Shown piece by piece: positions 1-7,760 of a DNA stretch of 64,000 nt. This DNA is from Ectobacillus ponti. Its GTDB lineage: Bacteria; Bacillota; Bacilli; Bacillales; Bacillaceae_G. The position numbers were made by a program, and so were the translations under genes. The stretch lies in assembly GCF_024294785.1 (NCBI RefSeq), contig NZ_JANCLT010000018.1, positions 1-64,000 on the forward strand. The letters run 5' to 3'. Under the pieces are notes generated by a model, which saw nothing but the letters and a program-made list of their open reading frames with translations, was not told where the DNA came from and searched no databases. Within the stretch, counting starts at the first letter, position 1; every line of letters begins with the position of its first letter.

Positions 1-113
1 GACGACACGCTCCTCAGGTTAGTAAGTATAGTGTACTAGCCCTGATACGAGTTGTCTAACTAAGTGTAGACCATCCAGTATCATGGCTCGGATTTCAAGC
101 GGAGGGGAAGAAT

Positions 114-392
114 GTGAATTACTACACGCTTCCCACGGAGTTGCAGGCCAAGTTCACAGACAGCTTTTTGAAGGAAATGGATATTGTACAGCCAAAGGTC
201 ATCATCCCGGTTAGTAAAGAGGTGGAACAGACCCTGCAGCAAATGCGTAAGTGTGGAAAGCTAAAGGTGCCAATTGCTGCCCGCCTCAAGCATCCTTATC
301 ATTGCTCCATCCGCACCAATTATGATGATGGTAAAAGGGATTATCTGGATGCTATCGGCAAGCACGCAGGCCCTATTATGCAAGATACATAA
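114..392 (+). CDS. small protein, possible uracil-DNA-glycosylase-family fragment
   Basis: A 92-residue reading frame with a GTG start placed 6 bases after GGAGGGG (101-107), followed by an intrinsic terminator, so it looks expressed. The stretch QPKVIIPVSKEVEQ and the later LKHPYH resemble the C-terminal half of uracil-DNA-glycosylase-like proteins, where a 'where-is-the-nucleobase' strand is followed by a conserved HP. It is much shorter than such enzymes (about 200 residues) and lacks the N-terminal catalytic motif, so if the family guess is right it is a remnant or a stand-alone fragment. The resemblance is weak; it could equally be an unrelated small protein. Confidence 0.4.
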   Translation: MNYYTLPTELQAKFTDSFLKEMDIVQPKVIIPVSKEVEQTLQQMRKCGKLKVPIAARLKHPYHCSIRTNYDDGKRDYLDAIGKHAGPIMQDT

Positions 393-432
393 AACGGTAT
401 AACTCAGCAAACAGTGTATCCCTGTTATTTGA

Positions 433-463
433 AGAGACTGAATATATGTTTTCGGTCTTTTTG
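433..463 (+). terminator. intrinsic terminator
   Basis: AGACTGAA (435-442) pairs with TTCGGTCT (451-458), eight pairs including one G-U, followed by a run of T. It ends the transcript of the small gene at 114-392. Confidence 0.65.
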
Positions 464-623
464 TATTTGCTTGGATAAGGGGTGTGACAAATAATAAGGT
501 CCAAGTTTGAGTCATTCAGCCCCCTTTAGAGAGATCAGGAACAATGTCATTGGTCTTTGCAAAGCGATGTGAATACATCCGTTTGGAATAGTAATCAATA
601 AATCCCTAGCTTGCCATAGTAGG

Positions 624-938
624 CTACTCAATTGTATAAACTATAATCTGGGATTCAGAATCTATATTAGTGCTTCCCCTAGAAGAACCTGCTATAGTTA
701 CCTGTGAAGTAGTAGGCAGCTTAACAGCTACTACCGCTCGTAAGTCACCTAATTTATAGGCTGCCATTTCTGCAAAATTATACTTACGAAGTGTAGCAAA
801 AGGATCACTTTCATATGTATCGCTTGCTACGCTTGCAGCAATAGATCCCACATTACATCCGAGATTCAAGCATCTCATATATACACAATATAGTTTGTAG
901 CATCCGGCCATACATTCGGGTGCTTTTTTGTGTTTCAA
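624..938 (-). CDS. hypothetical protein, doubtful
   Basis: A 104-residue frame opening with TTG and only a weak GGCTGG-like ribosome binding site. The C-terminal two thirds (residues 30-104) have plausible protein composition, including SDPFATLRKYNFAEMAAYKLGD and a serine/threonine-rich tail, but I recognise no family. The first residues overlap a hairpin that looks like a plus-strand terminator (900-929), which argues that this start is wrong or that the frame is a gene remnant. An internal ATG at residue 21 is an alternative start. Codon use is less GC-rich than in the operon that follows. Confidence 0.3.
   Translation of the reverse strand: MKHKKAPECMAGCYKLYCVYMRCLNLGCNVGSIAASVASDTYESDPFATLRKYNFAEMAAYKLGDLRAVVAVKLPTTSQVTIAGSSRGSTNIDSESQIIVYTIE
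900..929 (+). terminator. possible intrinsic terminator
   Basis: GCATCCG (900-906) pairs with CGGGTGC (917-923), one G-U pair, followed by six T. No plus-strand gene ends just upstream, so it may belong to a lost gene or be fortuitous. Confidence 0.35.
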
Positions 939-987
939 GTTGCAACCAGCCTTGCTGTTAGTTTAGGTCCTGCTTTCTCTGCAGTAA

Positions 988-1005
988 CGGGGGAACCATT
1001 CCTGG
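988..1005. promoter_or_regulatory. secondary LacI-type operator-like site
   Basis: The stretch CGGGGGAACCATTCCTGG matches the palindrome at 1113-1130 at 12 of 18 positions and has its own GGAA/TTCC symmetry. Its centre lies 125 bp upstream of the other centre, close to twelve helical turns, with the promoter between them. That geometry would suit DNA looping by a LacI-family protein, but this is inference from pattern only. Confidence 0.35.
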
Positions 1006-1012
1006 GATCCAC

Positions 1013-1071
1013 TTGACAGAAATTCACAATTCTTTACGAAGGATTAACAGCTTGCTTCCCCAGCATTAACA
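1013..1071 (+). promoter_or_regulatory. PhoP box (direct TTNACA repeats)
   Basis: TTGACA (1013), TTCACA (1023), TTTACG (1033) and TTAACA (1044) recur every 10-11 bp, and another TTAACA sits at 1066, two further turns on. Bacillus PhoP binds repeats of TT(A/T/C)A(C/T)A spaced by about 5 bp, so this is a very good Pho box. It ends about 10 bp upstream of the -10 element at 1081, where an activating PhoP would stand. There is no good -35 hexamer, which fits activator dependence. It predicts induction of the following operon by phosphate starvation. Confidence 0.7.
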
Positions 1072-1080
1072 AACGCTCTG

Positions 1081-1086
1081 TATACT
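1081..1086 (+). promoter_or_regulatory. -10 element of the organophosphate operon
   Basis: TATACT, five of six matches to TATAAT, predicted start of transcription near 1093. The region 17 bp upstream is not a recognisable -35 box, consistent with control by PhoP. Confidence 0.5.
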
Positions 1087-1112
1087 TGGTTTTGTAAGAG
1101 AGAGGAAGCATC

Positions 1113-1130
1113 TGTGGGAACGATCCCACA
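1113..1130. promoter_or_regulatory. LacI-family operator candidate
   Basis: TGTGGGAACGATCCCACA is an 18-bp palindrome with one mismatched pair and a central CG step, the hallmark of LacI-family operators. It lies about 20 bp downstream of the predicted transcription start, where a repressor would block the polymerase. The obvious ligand is the LacI-type regulator encoded in the same operon (6732-7760). A hairpin function in the RNA is a less likely alternative. Confidence 0.55.
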
Positions 1131-1224
1131 AACAATGCTGAAGGAGTGTCAAGAGGACGAAGAACGGGAAGGGAGGCTTGCATCAGCTTGATTCGGCTTG
1201 CAGCAAAGAAAGAGGGTAACGGTA

Positions 1225-2046
1225 GTGTGGTATTTTAAATCATTGAAAAAAGGAAGAATCCTAGAGTTCGTGTTTCTCGTCATCTTTTGCGTGTTTTTCT
1301 TCGGGCCGCTGTTGAATTTGCTGCTGCTCGCGTTCGCAAAGGGCTGGCAGTTTCCGGCAAAGCTGCCGACATCCTGGTCGCTGCAATGGTGGGAATATGT
1401 GCTGCAGGATCCGCAGGTGCTCCGCTCAATCGGTCTGTCCTTTTGGATTGCCGTGGTGGTGACCGTGGTATCCATTGTCATTTGTATTCCGGCGGCGTAT
1501 GCGTTCGCCAGATTTCAGTTTCCGCTGAGACGGTTTTTTCTCTTTTCCTTTCTGCTGACAAATGCGTTTCCGAAAATGGGCTTGTACGTGGCCATCGGTG
1601 TAATTTTTTACCGGCTCGGCCTGATGAACACCTTTACGGGGGTCGTGCTCATTCATGTGATGAACACGCTTATGTACATGACCTGGATTCCGTCAGCCGC
1701 TTTTCAAAATGTGCATCAGTCGCAGGAGGAATCTGCGAGAGATGCAGGCGCATCGCCGCTTCGGGTGTTTTGGCACATCACGCTGCCCATGGCGGCGCCG
1801 GGCATTGCGGTCGCATCGGTGTTCACCTTCCTCTCATCTCTTGATGAGGCGCAAGGCACGCTGCTTGTCGGCATTCCAAACTTTAAGACCATGCCGGTGA
1901 TCATGTACTCCATCATTGCCGATTATCCGAGCATGGCAGGGGCGGTATTCTCCATCCTGCTGACGCTGCCGACGATTGTGCTGCTGCTGGCGGCAAGACG
2001 CTTTGTCGGGGCAGATGCGCTCGTGAACGGATTCCAAATGAAATAA
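1225..2046 (+). CDS. ABC transporter permease
   Basis: Inner-membrane channel subunit of a binding-protein-dependent importer, 273 residues with about six membrane segments. The EAA loop that contacts the ATPase is clear at residues 168-188 (EESARDAGASPLRVFWHITLP). The GTG at 1225 is preferred because AAAGAGGG precedes it at good spacing; a TTG at 1198 has no ribosome binding site. It is the first gene of the Pho-box operon and pairs with a second permease (4268-5101). The subunit set resembles the polyamine/opine/phosphonate and glycerol-3-phosphate importer groups; family alone does not fix the substrate. Confidence 0.88.
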   Translation: MWYFKSLKKGRILEFVFLVIFCVFFFGPLLNLLLLAFAKGWQFPAKLPTSWSLQWWEYVLQDPQVLRSIGLSFWIAVVVTVVSIVICIPAAYAFARFQFPLRRFFLFSFLLTNAFPKMGLYVAIGVIFYRLGLMNTFTGVVLIHVMNTLMYMTWIPSAAFQNVHQSQEESARDAGASPLRVFWHITLPMAAPGIAVASVFTFLSSLDEAQGTLLVGIPNFKTMPVIMYSIIADYPSMAGAVFSILLTLPTIVLLLAARRFVGADALVNGFQMK

Positions 2047-2067
2047 TCTATGAAATACGGTGACATT

Positions 2068-3108
2068 ATGACAATTCAGCTTTCTATTGAAAACATGACG
2101 AAGCTGTATCCGACAGGAGAGGGCATCCGGGATATCAGTCTTCAGGTGAAGCAAGGCGAAATGGTGACGCTGCTCGGCCCGTCCGGCTGCGGCAAAACAA
2201 CGGTATTGCGTTCGGTAGGCGGCTTTATCGAACCGGGAAGCGGCGATATCCGCATTACGGATGACAGCGTGCTGCGCCTGCCGCCGGAGAAGCGTCCGAC
2301 TGCGATGGTGTTTCAAAGCTATAATCTATGGCCGCATATGACAGTGTATGACAATTTGGCATTCAGCTTGAAGCTGCGCAAAAAGAGCAAAGCGGAAATC
2401 AAGCAAAAGGTGCAATGGGCGCTTGGTCTTGTGCAGCTGACCGGTGCGGAGAAAAAGTATCCGTCCGAGCTGTCCGGCGGCCAGCAGCAGCGGATTGCGC
2501 TGGCGCGGGCGCTGCTGCTTGAGCCGAAGGTGCTGCTGCTCGACGAGCCGTTTTCCGCGCTTGATGCCAAGCTGCGCCATCAGCTCCGCGAAGAGCTGCG
2601 GGACATTCAGGCGCGCCAAAACTTAACGATGCTGTTTGTTACGCACGATCAGGAGGAGGCGTTATCCATCTCCGACCGCATCGTCGTCATGAACAAAGGG
2701 CGCATCGAGCAAATTGCCACGCCGGAGGAGATTTACAACAATCCAGCCTCCTTGTTCGTCGCGCAATTTATCGGCCGAATGAACTTTCTGCCTGGAGAAA
2801 TCCGCCATCATAAGCTGCATATCGGAGATTTGCAGCAGGATTATAACGGGGCGGAGTCGGGCGGGGTTACGGTGTGCGTCCGCCCGGAGGATGTTGTTCT
2901 TGCCGGCGAAGGCGAGCCGTTTTTGGAAGCCAGGATTGAAAAGGTCATGATGCTCGGCCATTATGCTGAGGTGACGGTGCAAACAGCGATTGGGCCGATC
3001 AAGATGTTTATTGACAGGGCCCGCATGCCGCAATATGCAACAGGAGAAAGCATCCGCATTACATGCTTACATACACACGTATTTCCGAACAAAACAGAGG
3101 AGGAATGA
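2068..3108 (+). CDS. ABC transporter ATP-binding protein
   Basis: ATPase of the importer, MalK/PotA/PhnT type, 346 residues. Walker A LLGPSGCGKTT lies near residue 37, the signature LSGGQQQR near 134, Walker B VLLLDEP near 155 and the switch histidine in FVTHDQEE near 190. The C-terminal hundred residues match the size of the TOBE-type regulatory domain of this group. The ATG at 2068 has a nearby GGTGA; an in-frame ATG at 2050 lacks one and would add six residues. Its stop codon lies 3 bases before the next start, suggesting tight co-translation. Confidence 0.92.
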   Translation: MTIQLSIENMTKLYPTGEGIRDISLQVKQGEMVTLLGPSGCGKTTVLRSVGGFIEPGSGDIRITDDSVLRLPPEKRPTAMVFQSYNLWPHMTVYDNLAFSLKLRKKSKAEIKQKVQWALGLVQLTGAEKKYPSELSGGQQQRIALARALLLEPKVLLLDEPFSALDAKLRHQLREELRDIQARQNLTMLFVTHDQEEALSISDRIVVMNKGRIEQIATPEEIYNNPASLFVAQFIGRMNFLPGEIRHHKLHIGDLQQDYNGAESGGVTVCVRPEDVVLAGEGEPFLEARIEKVMMLGHYAEVTVQTAIGPIKMFIDRARMPQYATGESIRITCLHTHVFPNKTEEE

Positions 3109-3110
3109 AG

Positions 3111-4271
3111 ATGTTCAAGCAAATGAAGAAGGTGCTGAAGAAGACAGCGGTAGTGGGGGCAGCGGCAGCAGTGCTCGTATCAGCGGCAGGCTGCGGAAAG
3201 CAGGAGACGGCAGCGACGGCTGCGCCGAAGGATCCGGTAACAATTAAGCTGTATTCCGGTGGCTCGCTCAACGTGCAGAAGTTCTGGGAAACGGTTTTGC
3301 CGGAATTTGAGAAGACGCATCCGGAAATTAAGGTGGACCTCGTCTTCCTTCCTGCCGGCCAGGGCGGACAGAGCACGATAGACAAGCTGATTGCCGCGAA
3401 AAAGGCGGGAGCGGACTCCGAGGTGGACGTCTATGAGGGCGGCGCCGAGGATATTGTGCGCGGCGAGAAGGAAGGCGGCTTGTTCGAAAAGCTCGATACA
3501 AAAGCGATTCCGAACTTAAGCAAAGTGGCGGCTGAAAATCTGAAGAGCTCCGGCGGCTATGCGGTGCCATACCGCGCCTCCTCTGTTGTCTTGGCCTACA
3601 ACTCTGACAAGGTAAAGGATGTGCCGAATACAGCGGATGAATTGTACCAATGGATTCATCAGCATCCAGGCCGCTTCGCGTACAACGACCCGAACACAGG
3701 CGGTGCCGGCGCATCCTTCGTGCTGAGCACTGTATATAACACGCTTCCGGCCGATGCGATGAACAGCCAAGATCCAAGCATCATGCAGCAGTGGGACAAG
3801 GGCTTTGCCATGCTCAAGAGTTTAGCGCCTGATTTATACAACAAGGGTGTGTACCCGCGCAAAAACCAAGGAACGCTGGATTTGCTGGCAAACGGCGAAG
3901 TCGATATGATTCCGGCATGGTCTGACATGTCATTGGAGGCATTGAACAAAGGCACGCTCCCATCCTCAGTGAAGCTGAAGCAAATCAAGCCGGCCTTTAC
4001 GGGCGGACCAGCCTACCTGCTGCTGCCAAAGAACGGCAACGACAAGCGCCTGAAGGCTGCTGAAACGCTGTTAAACTACACACTGGAAGTGAAGACGCAG
4101 GAGACGGTTGCAAACAAAATGTTCGGCTATCCGGGCATTGACTGGAAATACTTGTCCAAGGATATGCAAAAGCAGTTTGAAAGTGTAAGCGGCGGCTACC
4201 GCTTCTTCAACGGCGGCCAGCTGGGCGGAGAGGTCAACAAGCGCTGGCAGAAGGAGATTGCCGGCCAATGA
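3111..4271 (+). CDS. ABC transporter substrate-binding lipoprotein
   Basis: Extracellular solute-binding protein, family 1 type, 386 residues. The N-terminus has a lysine-rich start, hydrophobic segment and lipobox LVSAAGC, so it is anchored on the outer face of the membrane. TIKLYSGGS opens the first lobe; FAYNDPNTGGAGASF in the middle is typical of the YnjB/iron/polyamine-like binding proteins. GAGGAGG lies 8 bases before the ATG at 3111; an ATG at 3105 is too close to it. Context (phosphodiesterase, PHP phosphoesterase, Pho box) points to a phosphodiester such as glycerophosphocholine or a related headgroup compound, which is inference. Confidence 0.9.
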   Translation: MFKQMKKVLKKTAVVGAAAAVLVSAAGCGKQETAATAAPKDPVTIKLYSGGSLNVQKFWETVLPEFEKTHPEIKVDLVFLPAGQGGQSTIDKLIAAKKAGADSEVDVYEGGAEDIVRGEKEGGLFEKLDTKAIPNLSKVAAENLKSSGGYAVPYRASSVVLAYNSDKVKDVPNTADELYQWIHQHPGRFAYNDPNTGGAGASFVLSTVYNTLPADAMNSQDPSIMQQWDKGFAMLKSLAPDLYNKGVYPRKNQGTLDLLANGEVDMIPAWSDMSLEALNKGTLPSSVKLKQIKPAFTGGPAYLLLPKNGNDKRLKAAETLLNYTLEVKTQETVANKMFGYPGIDWKYLSKDMQKQFESVSGGYRFFNGGQLGGEVNKRWQKEIAGQ

Positions 4272-5101
4272 GCAGGACGGTAAAGCAAAGCTTGCTGGGA
4301 GGAGCGATGGTGCTGCCATCGTTCCTTACTCTTGTTGTATTGGTGATGTATCCGGTCATTGTCTCCATTGGCGAAAGCTTTAAGGACCAAAAGGGCGGGA
4401 TAAGTCTTTCGAATTACACCTACTTGTTTTCTGATCCGGCCATGCTCCGCAACATGCAGCACACGCTGTTTGTTACGCTCGTATCCAGCATTCTCGTGCT
4501 ATGCATCAGCTATGCGATGGCGGTTTATATGCGCTTTGGAAGCGGATGGGCTGTGAAAATAGTCCGCAGGCTCTATATTTTGCCGATGTTTGTGCCCGGC
4601 ATCATTGCCGTATACGGCGTGATTAATATGTACCGGGACAATGGCTGGATGGCCAGAATCATCGGAAAAGGCGTGCTGCCTCCTATCATATATGACGTAA
4701 AGGGCGTGATTTTACTCAGTATATGGTTTCACATCCCCTTTACCGCGATGCTGCTGCATTCCGCGCTCACCGCGATTCCGGCTTCTGTCATCGAAAGTGC
4801 GAAGGACATCGGCGCCGGCAAGCTGCGGGTATTTTTTCATTTCATTATGCCGCTCACGATGAAAACGATGCTCGTGGCGTTCACTTTCTTATTCATGGGC
4901 ATTATCGGCAGCTTTACCGTTCCGTTTCTGGTCGATAAGAACGCTCCGCAAATGTACGGCGTTGCCATGGAGCAGCATTTCTCCTCCTATCATGAGCTCG
5001 GCAAAGCGAGCAGTATGGCGGTTGTGCTGTTTCTCATCTGCGCGGCGGTCGGCTATGTATATATTCAAAGCATGATGAAGGAAGACAAACGGGGCTTATA
5101 G
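4268..5101 (+). CDS. ABC transporter permease
   Basis: Second channel subunit, 277 residues, about six membrane segments. The EAA loop reads ESAKDIGAGKLRVFFHFIMP in the fourth fifth of the chain. The ATG overlaps the stop codon of the binding-protein gene by the ATGA arrangement, so translation is probably coupled. With the upstream permease it would form the heterodimeric channel. Spacing of 40 bp to the next gene keeps it in the same operon. Confidence 0.88.
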   Translation: MSRTVKQSLLGGAMVLPSFLTLVVLVMYPVIVSIGESFKDQKGGISLSNYTYLFSDPAMLRNMQHTLFVTLVSSILVLCISYAMAVYMRFGSGWAVKIVRRLYILPMFVPGIIAVYGVINMYRDNGWMARIIGKGVLPPIIYDVKGVILLSIWFHIPFTAMLLHSALTAIPASVIESAKDIGAGKLRVFFHFIMPLTMKTMLVAFTFLFMGIIGSFTVPFLVDKNAPQMYGVAMEQHFSSYHELGKASSMAVVLFLICAAVGYVYIQSMMKEDKRGL

Positions 5102-5141
5102 CGCATCAGCGTTTGCAGAGAGAAAAAAGGAGCGGGGAATC

Positions 5142-6701
5142 ATGAAGTCAACCACAGAAACACGCGCTATTACGCTATTGGAAGCAAGCTCTGCTGTTTC
5201 AGCAGCAAGTGTGCAGTCGCACGTGGCGCATTCCTTTTACGTGCCGGCGGGCGTGTCCCGCCTGCAGCTGTCCTTTTCCTATGAGCCGGAATGGCTGGAG
5301 GACCGCGCAAAGGGGCTGGAGATGGCGCAGGCAGCCGTCTCCTTTTATCAGGGGGAGGAGCATACAGAGGAGGTGGCTCTGTCACTGCTGCCGCTGCGAA
5401 ACTTAGCCACGCTCTCCCTCGCGGATCCGAACGGATTTCGCGGCGCCTGCCACCGCGGCGGCCCGCAGCAGCTTACCATCAGCGAAGCATTTGCCTCGCC
5501 GGGCCTGCTGAAGGGGGAGCTTCCGGCAGGCATGTGGACGCTCACCGTCAGCATGCACGCGATTGTCACAGACGAATTGGCCTATCGGGTGGCGGTGACG
5601 GCTCACGGGGAAAGCGTGCAGCGGAGGGATGGATACGTTTGGAGAAACAAGCCGCTTGAGCGGCCGTTTCCTGTCTATCCACGCACCGCAGCAGACCTGC
5701 GCCAGAACAGCCGCGAGAGAACCTGGATGGCCTGCGAGCTGCATGCCCATACGCTTCACAGCGACGGCAGGCAAACGCTTTTGGAAATGGCGCAGCATGC
5801 CAAGGAGCTCAATCTTGCCTGCGTGGCTGTCACCGACCATAATACGACAAGCCCGCTGCAGGAAAAGGAGGCGGTGGAGCGGGAGACCGGCATCCGCATT
5901 CTGAACGGCCTGGAGTGGACGACCTTCTTCGGGCATATGCTGACGCTCGGCTACCGCACGGCCGAATATACGGACTGGCGGGCGGCGGGGCCGGAGGATA
6001 TTCATGCCGGCATTCAAGAGGTGCACCGGCTCGGCGCGCTCGCCGGCATTGCCCATCCGTTTCGGATTGGCAATCCGGTTTGCACGGGCTGCTACTGGGA
6101 GTTTGCGATTGAGGACATCGCCGAGTTTGACTACATCGAGGTTTGGAATTCGGTCTTTCCTTCGGGCAAACGGAGCAATCAGCAGGCCTTTCAGCTTTGG
6201 ACGGAGCTGTTGAATCAGGGCTACCTCATTCCTGCGGTAAGCGGCCGGGACTGGCATGGCAACGAAGAAAGCAACCCGCTGATTGCGGTCACACACGTCC
6301 ATGTGCCTGCAGGAACAGAGGATTTCCGGGAGGATCTGCTGCAGGCTATCCGCGAGGGCAGGATGACGGTTTCCCTCGGTCCGGTGCTCGACCTGCTCAT
6401 GCACACTGCCTCCCATACGCATACGATTGGCGACTGTGTGAACAACCCGGACGGACACGCATTGTTTGAAATTCAAATGACGATGCCAGAGCATCTGCAT
6501 GCGGCCATTGCACTGGATTCCCTGCAAATTCAGCTTGTCAGCAACCTCGGCACGCTGGTGGCCGGCGAACGGGGCTCTGCCTCCCTGCATGTCGTTCATG
6601 CTACAGATTCCCTTGCATGGGTGCGGGCGGAGCTGTACGGCACGGTGGACGGCCTGCATGTGCTGGCAGCATTTACAAATCCGATTTATCTTGTACAATA
6701 G
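5142..6701 (+). CDS. PHP-domain metallohydrolase (CehA/McbA type)
   Basis: A 519-residue enzyme. The first 190 residues form a beta-rich region without a recognised motif. The PHP metal site begins at residue 200 with HAHTLHSDG, continues with VTDHNT near 230 and GIAHPF near 302, and ends with GRDWHGN near 368. PHP proteins use two or three metal ions to hydrolyse phosphoesters or related bonds. There is no signal peptide, so it acts in the cytoplasm on imported material. AAAGGAG precedes the ATG. Placement between an importer and a GDPD-family enzyme under a Pho box suggests it releases phosphate or a phosphomonoester, but the substrate is unknown. Confidence 0.82.
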   Translation: MKSTTETRAITLLEASSAVSAASVQSHVAHSFYVPAGVSRLQLSFSYEPEWLEDRAKGLEMAQAAVSFYQGEEHTEEVALSLLPLRNLATLSLADPNGFRGACHRGGPQQLTISEAFASPGLLKGELPAGMWTLTVSMHAIVTDELAYRVAVTAHGESVQRRDGYVWRNKPLERPFPVYPRTAADLRQNSRERTWMACELHAHTLHSDGRQTLLEMAQHAKELNLACVAVTDHNTTSPLQEKEAVERETGIRILNGLEWTTFFGHMLTLGYRTAEYTDWRAAGPEDIHAGIQEVHRLGALAGIAHPFRIGNPVCTGCYWEFAIEDIAEFDYIEVWNSVFPSGKRSNQQAFQLWTELLNQGYLIPAVSGRDWHGNEESNPLIAVTHVHVPAGTEDFREDLLQAIREGRMTVSLGPVLDLLMHTASHTHTIGDCVNNPDGHALFEIQMTMPEHLHAAIALDSLQIQLVSNLGTLVAGERGSASLHVVHATDSLAWVRAELYGTVDGLHVLAAFTNPIYLVQ

Positions 6702-6731
6702 CAACCAAAGAGTATGACAGGAGGATTCTTT

Positions 6732-7760
6732 GTGAGCTATACCATCCATGATATTGCTGCCCTGGCCGGTGTGTCTAAGTCAACGGTATCCCGCGTCATT
6801 TCCGGCAAGGGCTATACGAGCGAAGCGGCACGGGACAGGGTGCTGCAGGCGGTCGCAGCGCTGCAATATAAGCCAAATGCCATCGCAAGGGCGATGGCGT
6901 CGCAGCGGACGCACAACATCGGTGTCATCCTGTACCGGGAGCAGCAGCCGATCGCCTCTCACCCTGTTTACGGAAAAATGCTGGATGCGATTTTAGCGGA
7001 AGCATCTCAGCTGCAATATTCGGTGTTTGTCACGACCGAACGGGAGATGTCCGCCAAGTCAGCGGACTTTATGATGGAGCAGCGCGTCGACGGGCTGATT
7101 CTGATCAGCCGGCTGAGCCAGGAGGTAATCGGCCATATCGGGTCCTTCGGGGTGCCGTATATTATGGTGAACGGCACGACGGACAAGGGTGATGTTGTCC
7201 AGCTTGTCAATGAAGACCGCACGGGCGGGGCGCTCGTGGCGGAGCACTTATATGAACAGGGGCACCGCAACGTCAGCATCATTGCGGGCCCGCAGGCGCA
7301 CCGCAGCCACAACCTGCGCTTTACAGGCTTTTGCGAGCGGATGCGGGAGCTGGGCGGCCGGATTGTCCCCCAGCTCATCCACCAATCTGCGACATCGGCC
7401 TTCATGCAGGGCTATGAGGGTGTCTTCTCCCTGTGGGAGCCGATTTGCGCCCTGAAGCCGACCGCCTTATTTGCGACAAACGATGCGCTTGCCCTTGGCG
7501 CGATGCAGGCGTTTTGGAAACAGCAATGGACGGTGCCGGAGGATATTGCGGTTGCCGGCTTCGATGACACAGAACACGCGCTTATGGCAGTCCCGCCGCT
7601 TACCACAGTCCGCGTCGATACCGATCGAATGGGAAGGGATGCGGTGCGGCTGCTCCATAAGCTGATTCAGAAGGAAAGCATGGAAAGGCAGACCGTCTAT
7701 CAGCCCCGGCTGATTGTGCGGGAATCAACAGCTTTATACAAAGGGGAGTGTTCGGAATGA
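6732..7760 (+). CDS. LacI-family transcriptional regulator
   Basis: Repressor of 342 residues: N-terminal helix-turn-helix TIHDIAALAGVSKSTVSRVISG followed by the periplasmic-binding-protein-like sensor domain. AGGAGG (6719-6724) sets the GTG at 6732 as start; an upstream ATG at 6714 lies in front of that site. The stop codon overlaps the start of the next gene (ATGA). It probably binds the CG-centred palindrome at 1113-1130 and so autoregulates the operon in response to a transported or processed compound. PurR-like corepressor binding versus sugar-like induction cannot be told apart here. Confidence 0.9.
   Translation: MSYTIHDIAALAGVSKSTVSRVISGKGYTSEAARDRVLQAVAALQYKPNAIARAMASQRTHNIGVILYREQQPIASHPVYGKMLDAILAEASQLQYSVFVTTEREMSAKSADFMMEQRVDGLILISRLSQEVIGHIGSFGVPYIMVNGTTDKGDVVQLVNEDRTGGALVAEHLYEQGHRNVSIIAGPQAHRSHNLRFTGFCERMRELGGRIVPQLIHQSATSAFMQGYEGVFSLWEPICALKPTALFATNDALALGAMQAFWKQQWTVPEDIAVAGFDDTEHALMAVPPLTTVRVDTDRMGRDAVRLLHKLIQKESMERQTVYQPRLIVRESTALYKGECSE

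Noticed and set aside
5403-6749. A 448-codon open frame on the minus strand
   Set aside because: Antisense to the PHP metallohydrolase gene whose motifs are unmistakable; composition (His, Arg, Gln rich) is typical of a shadow frame.
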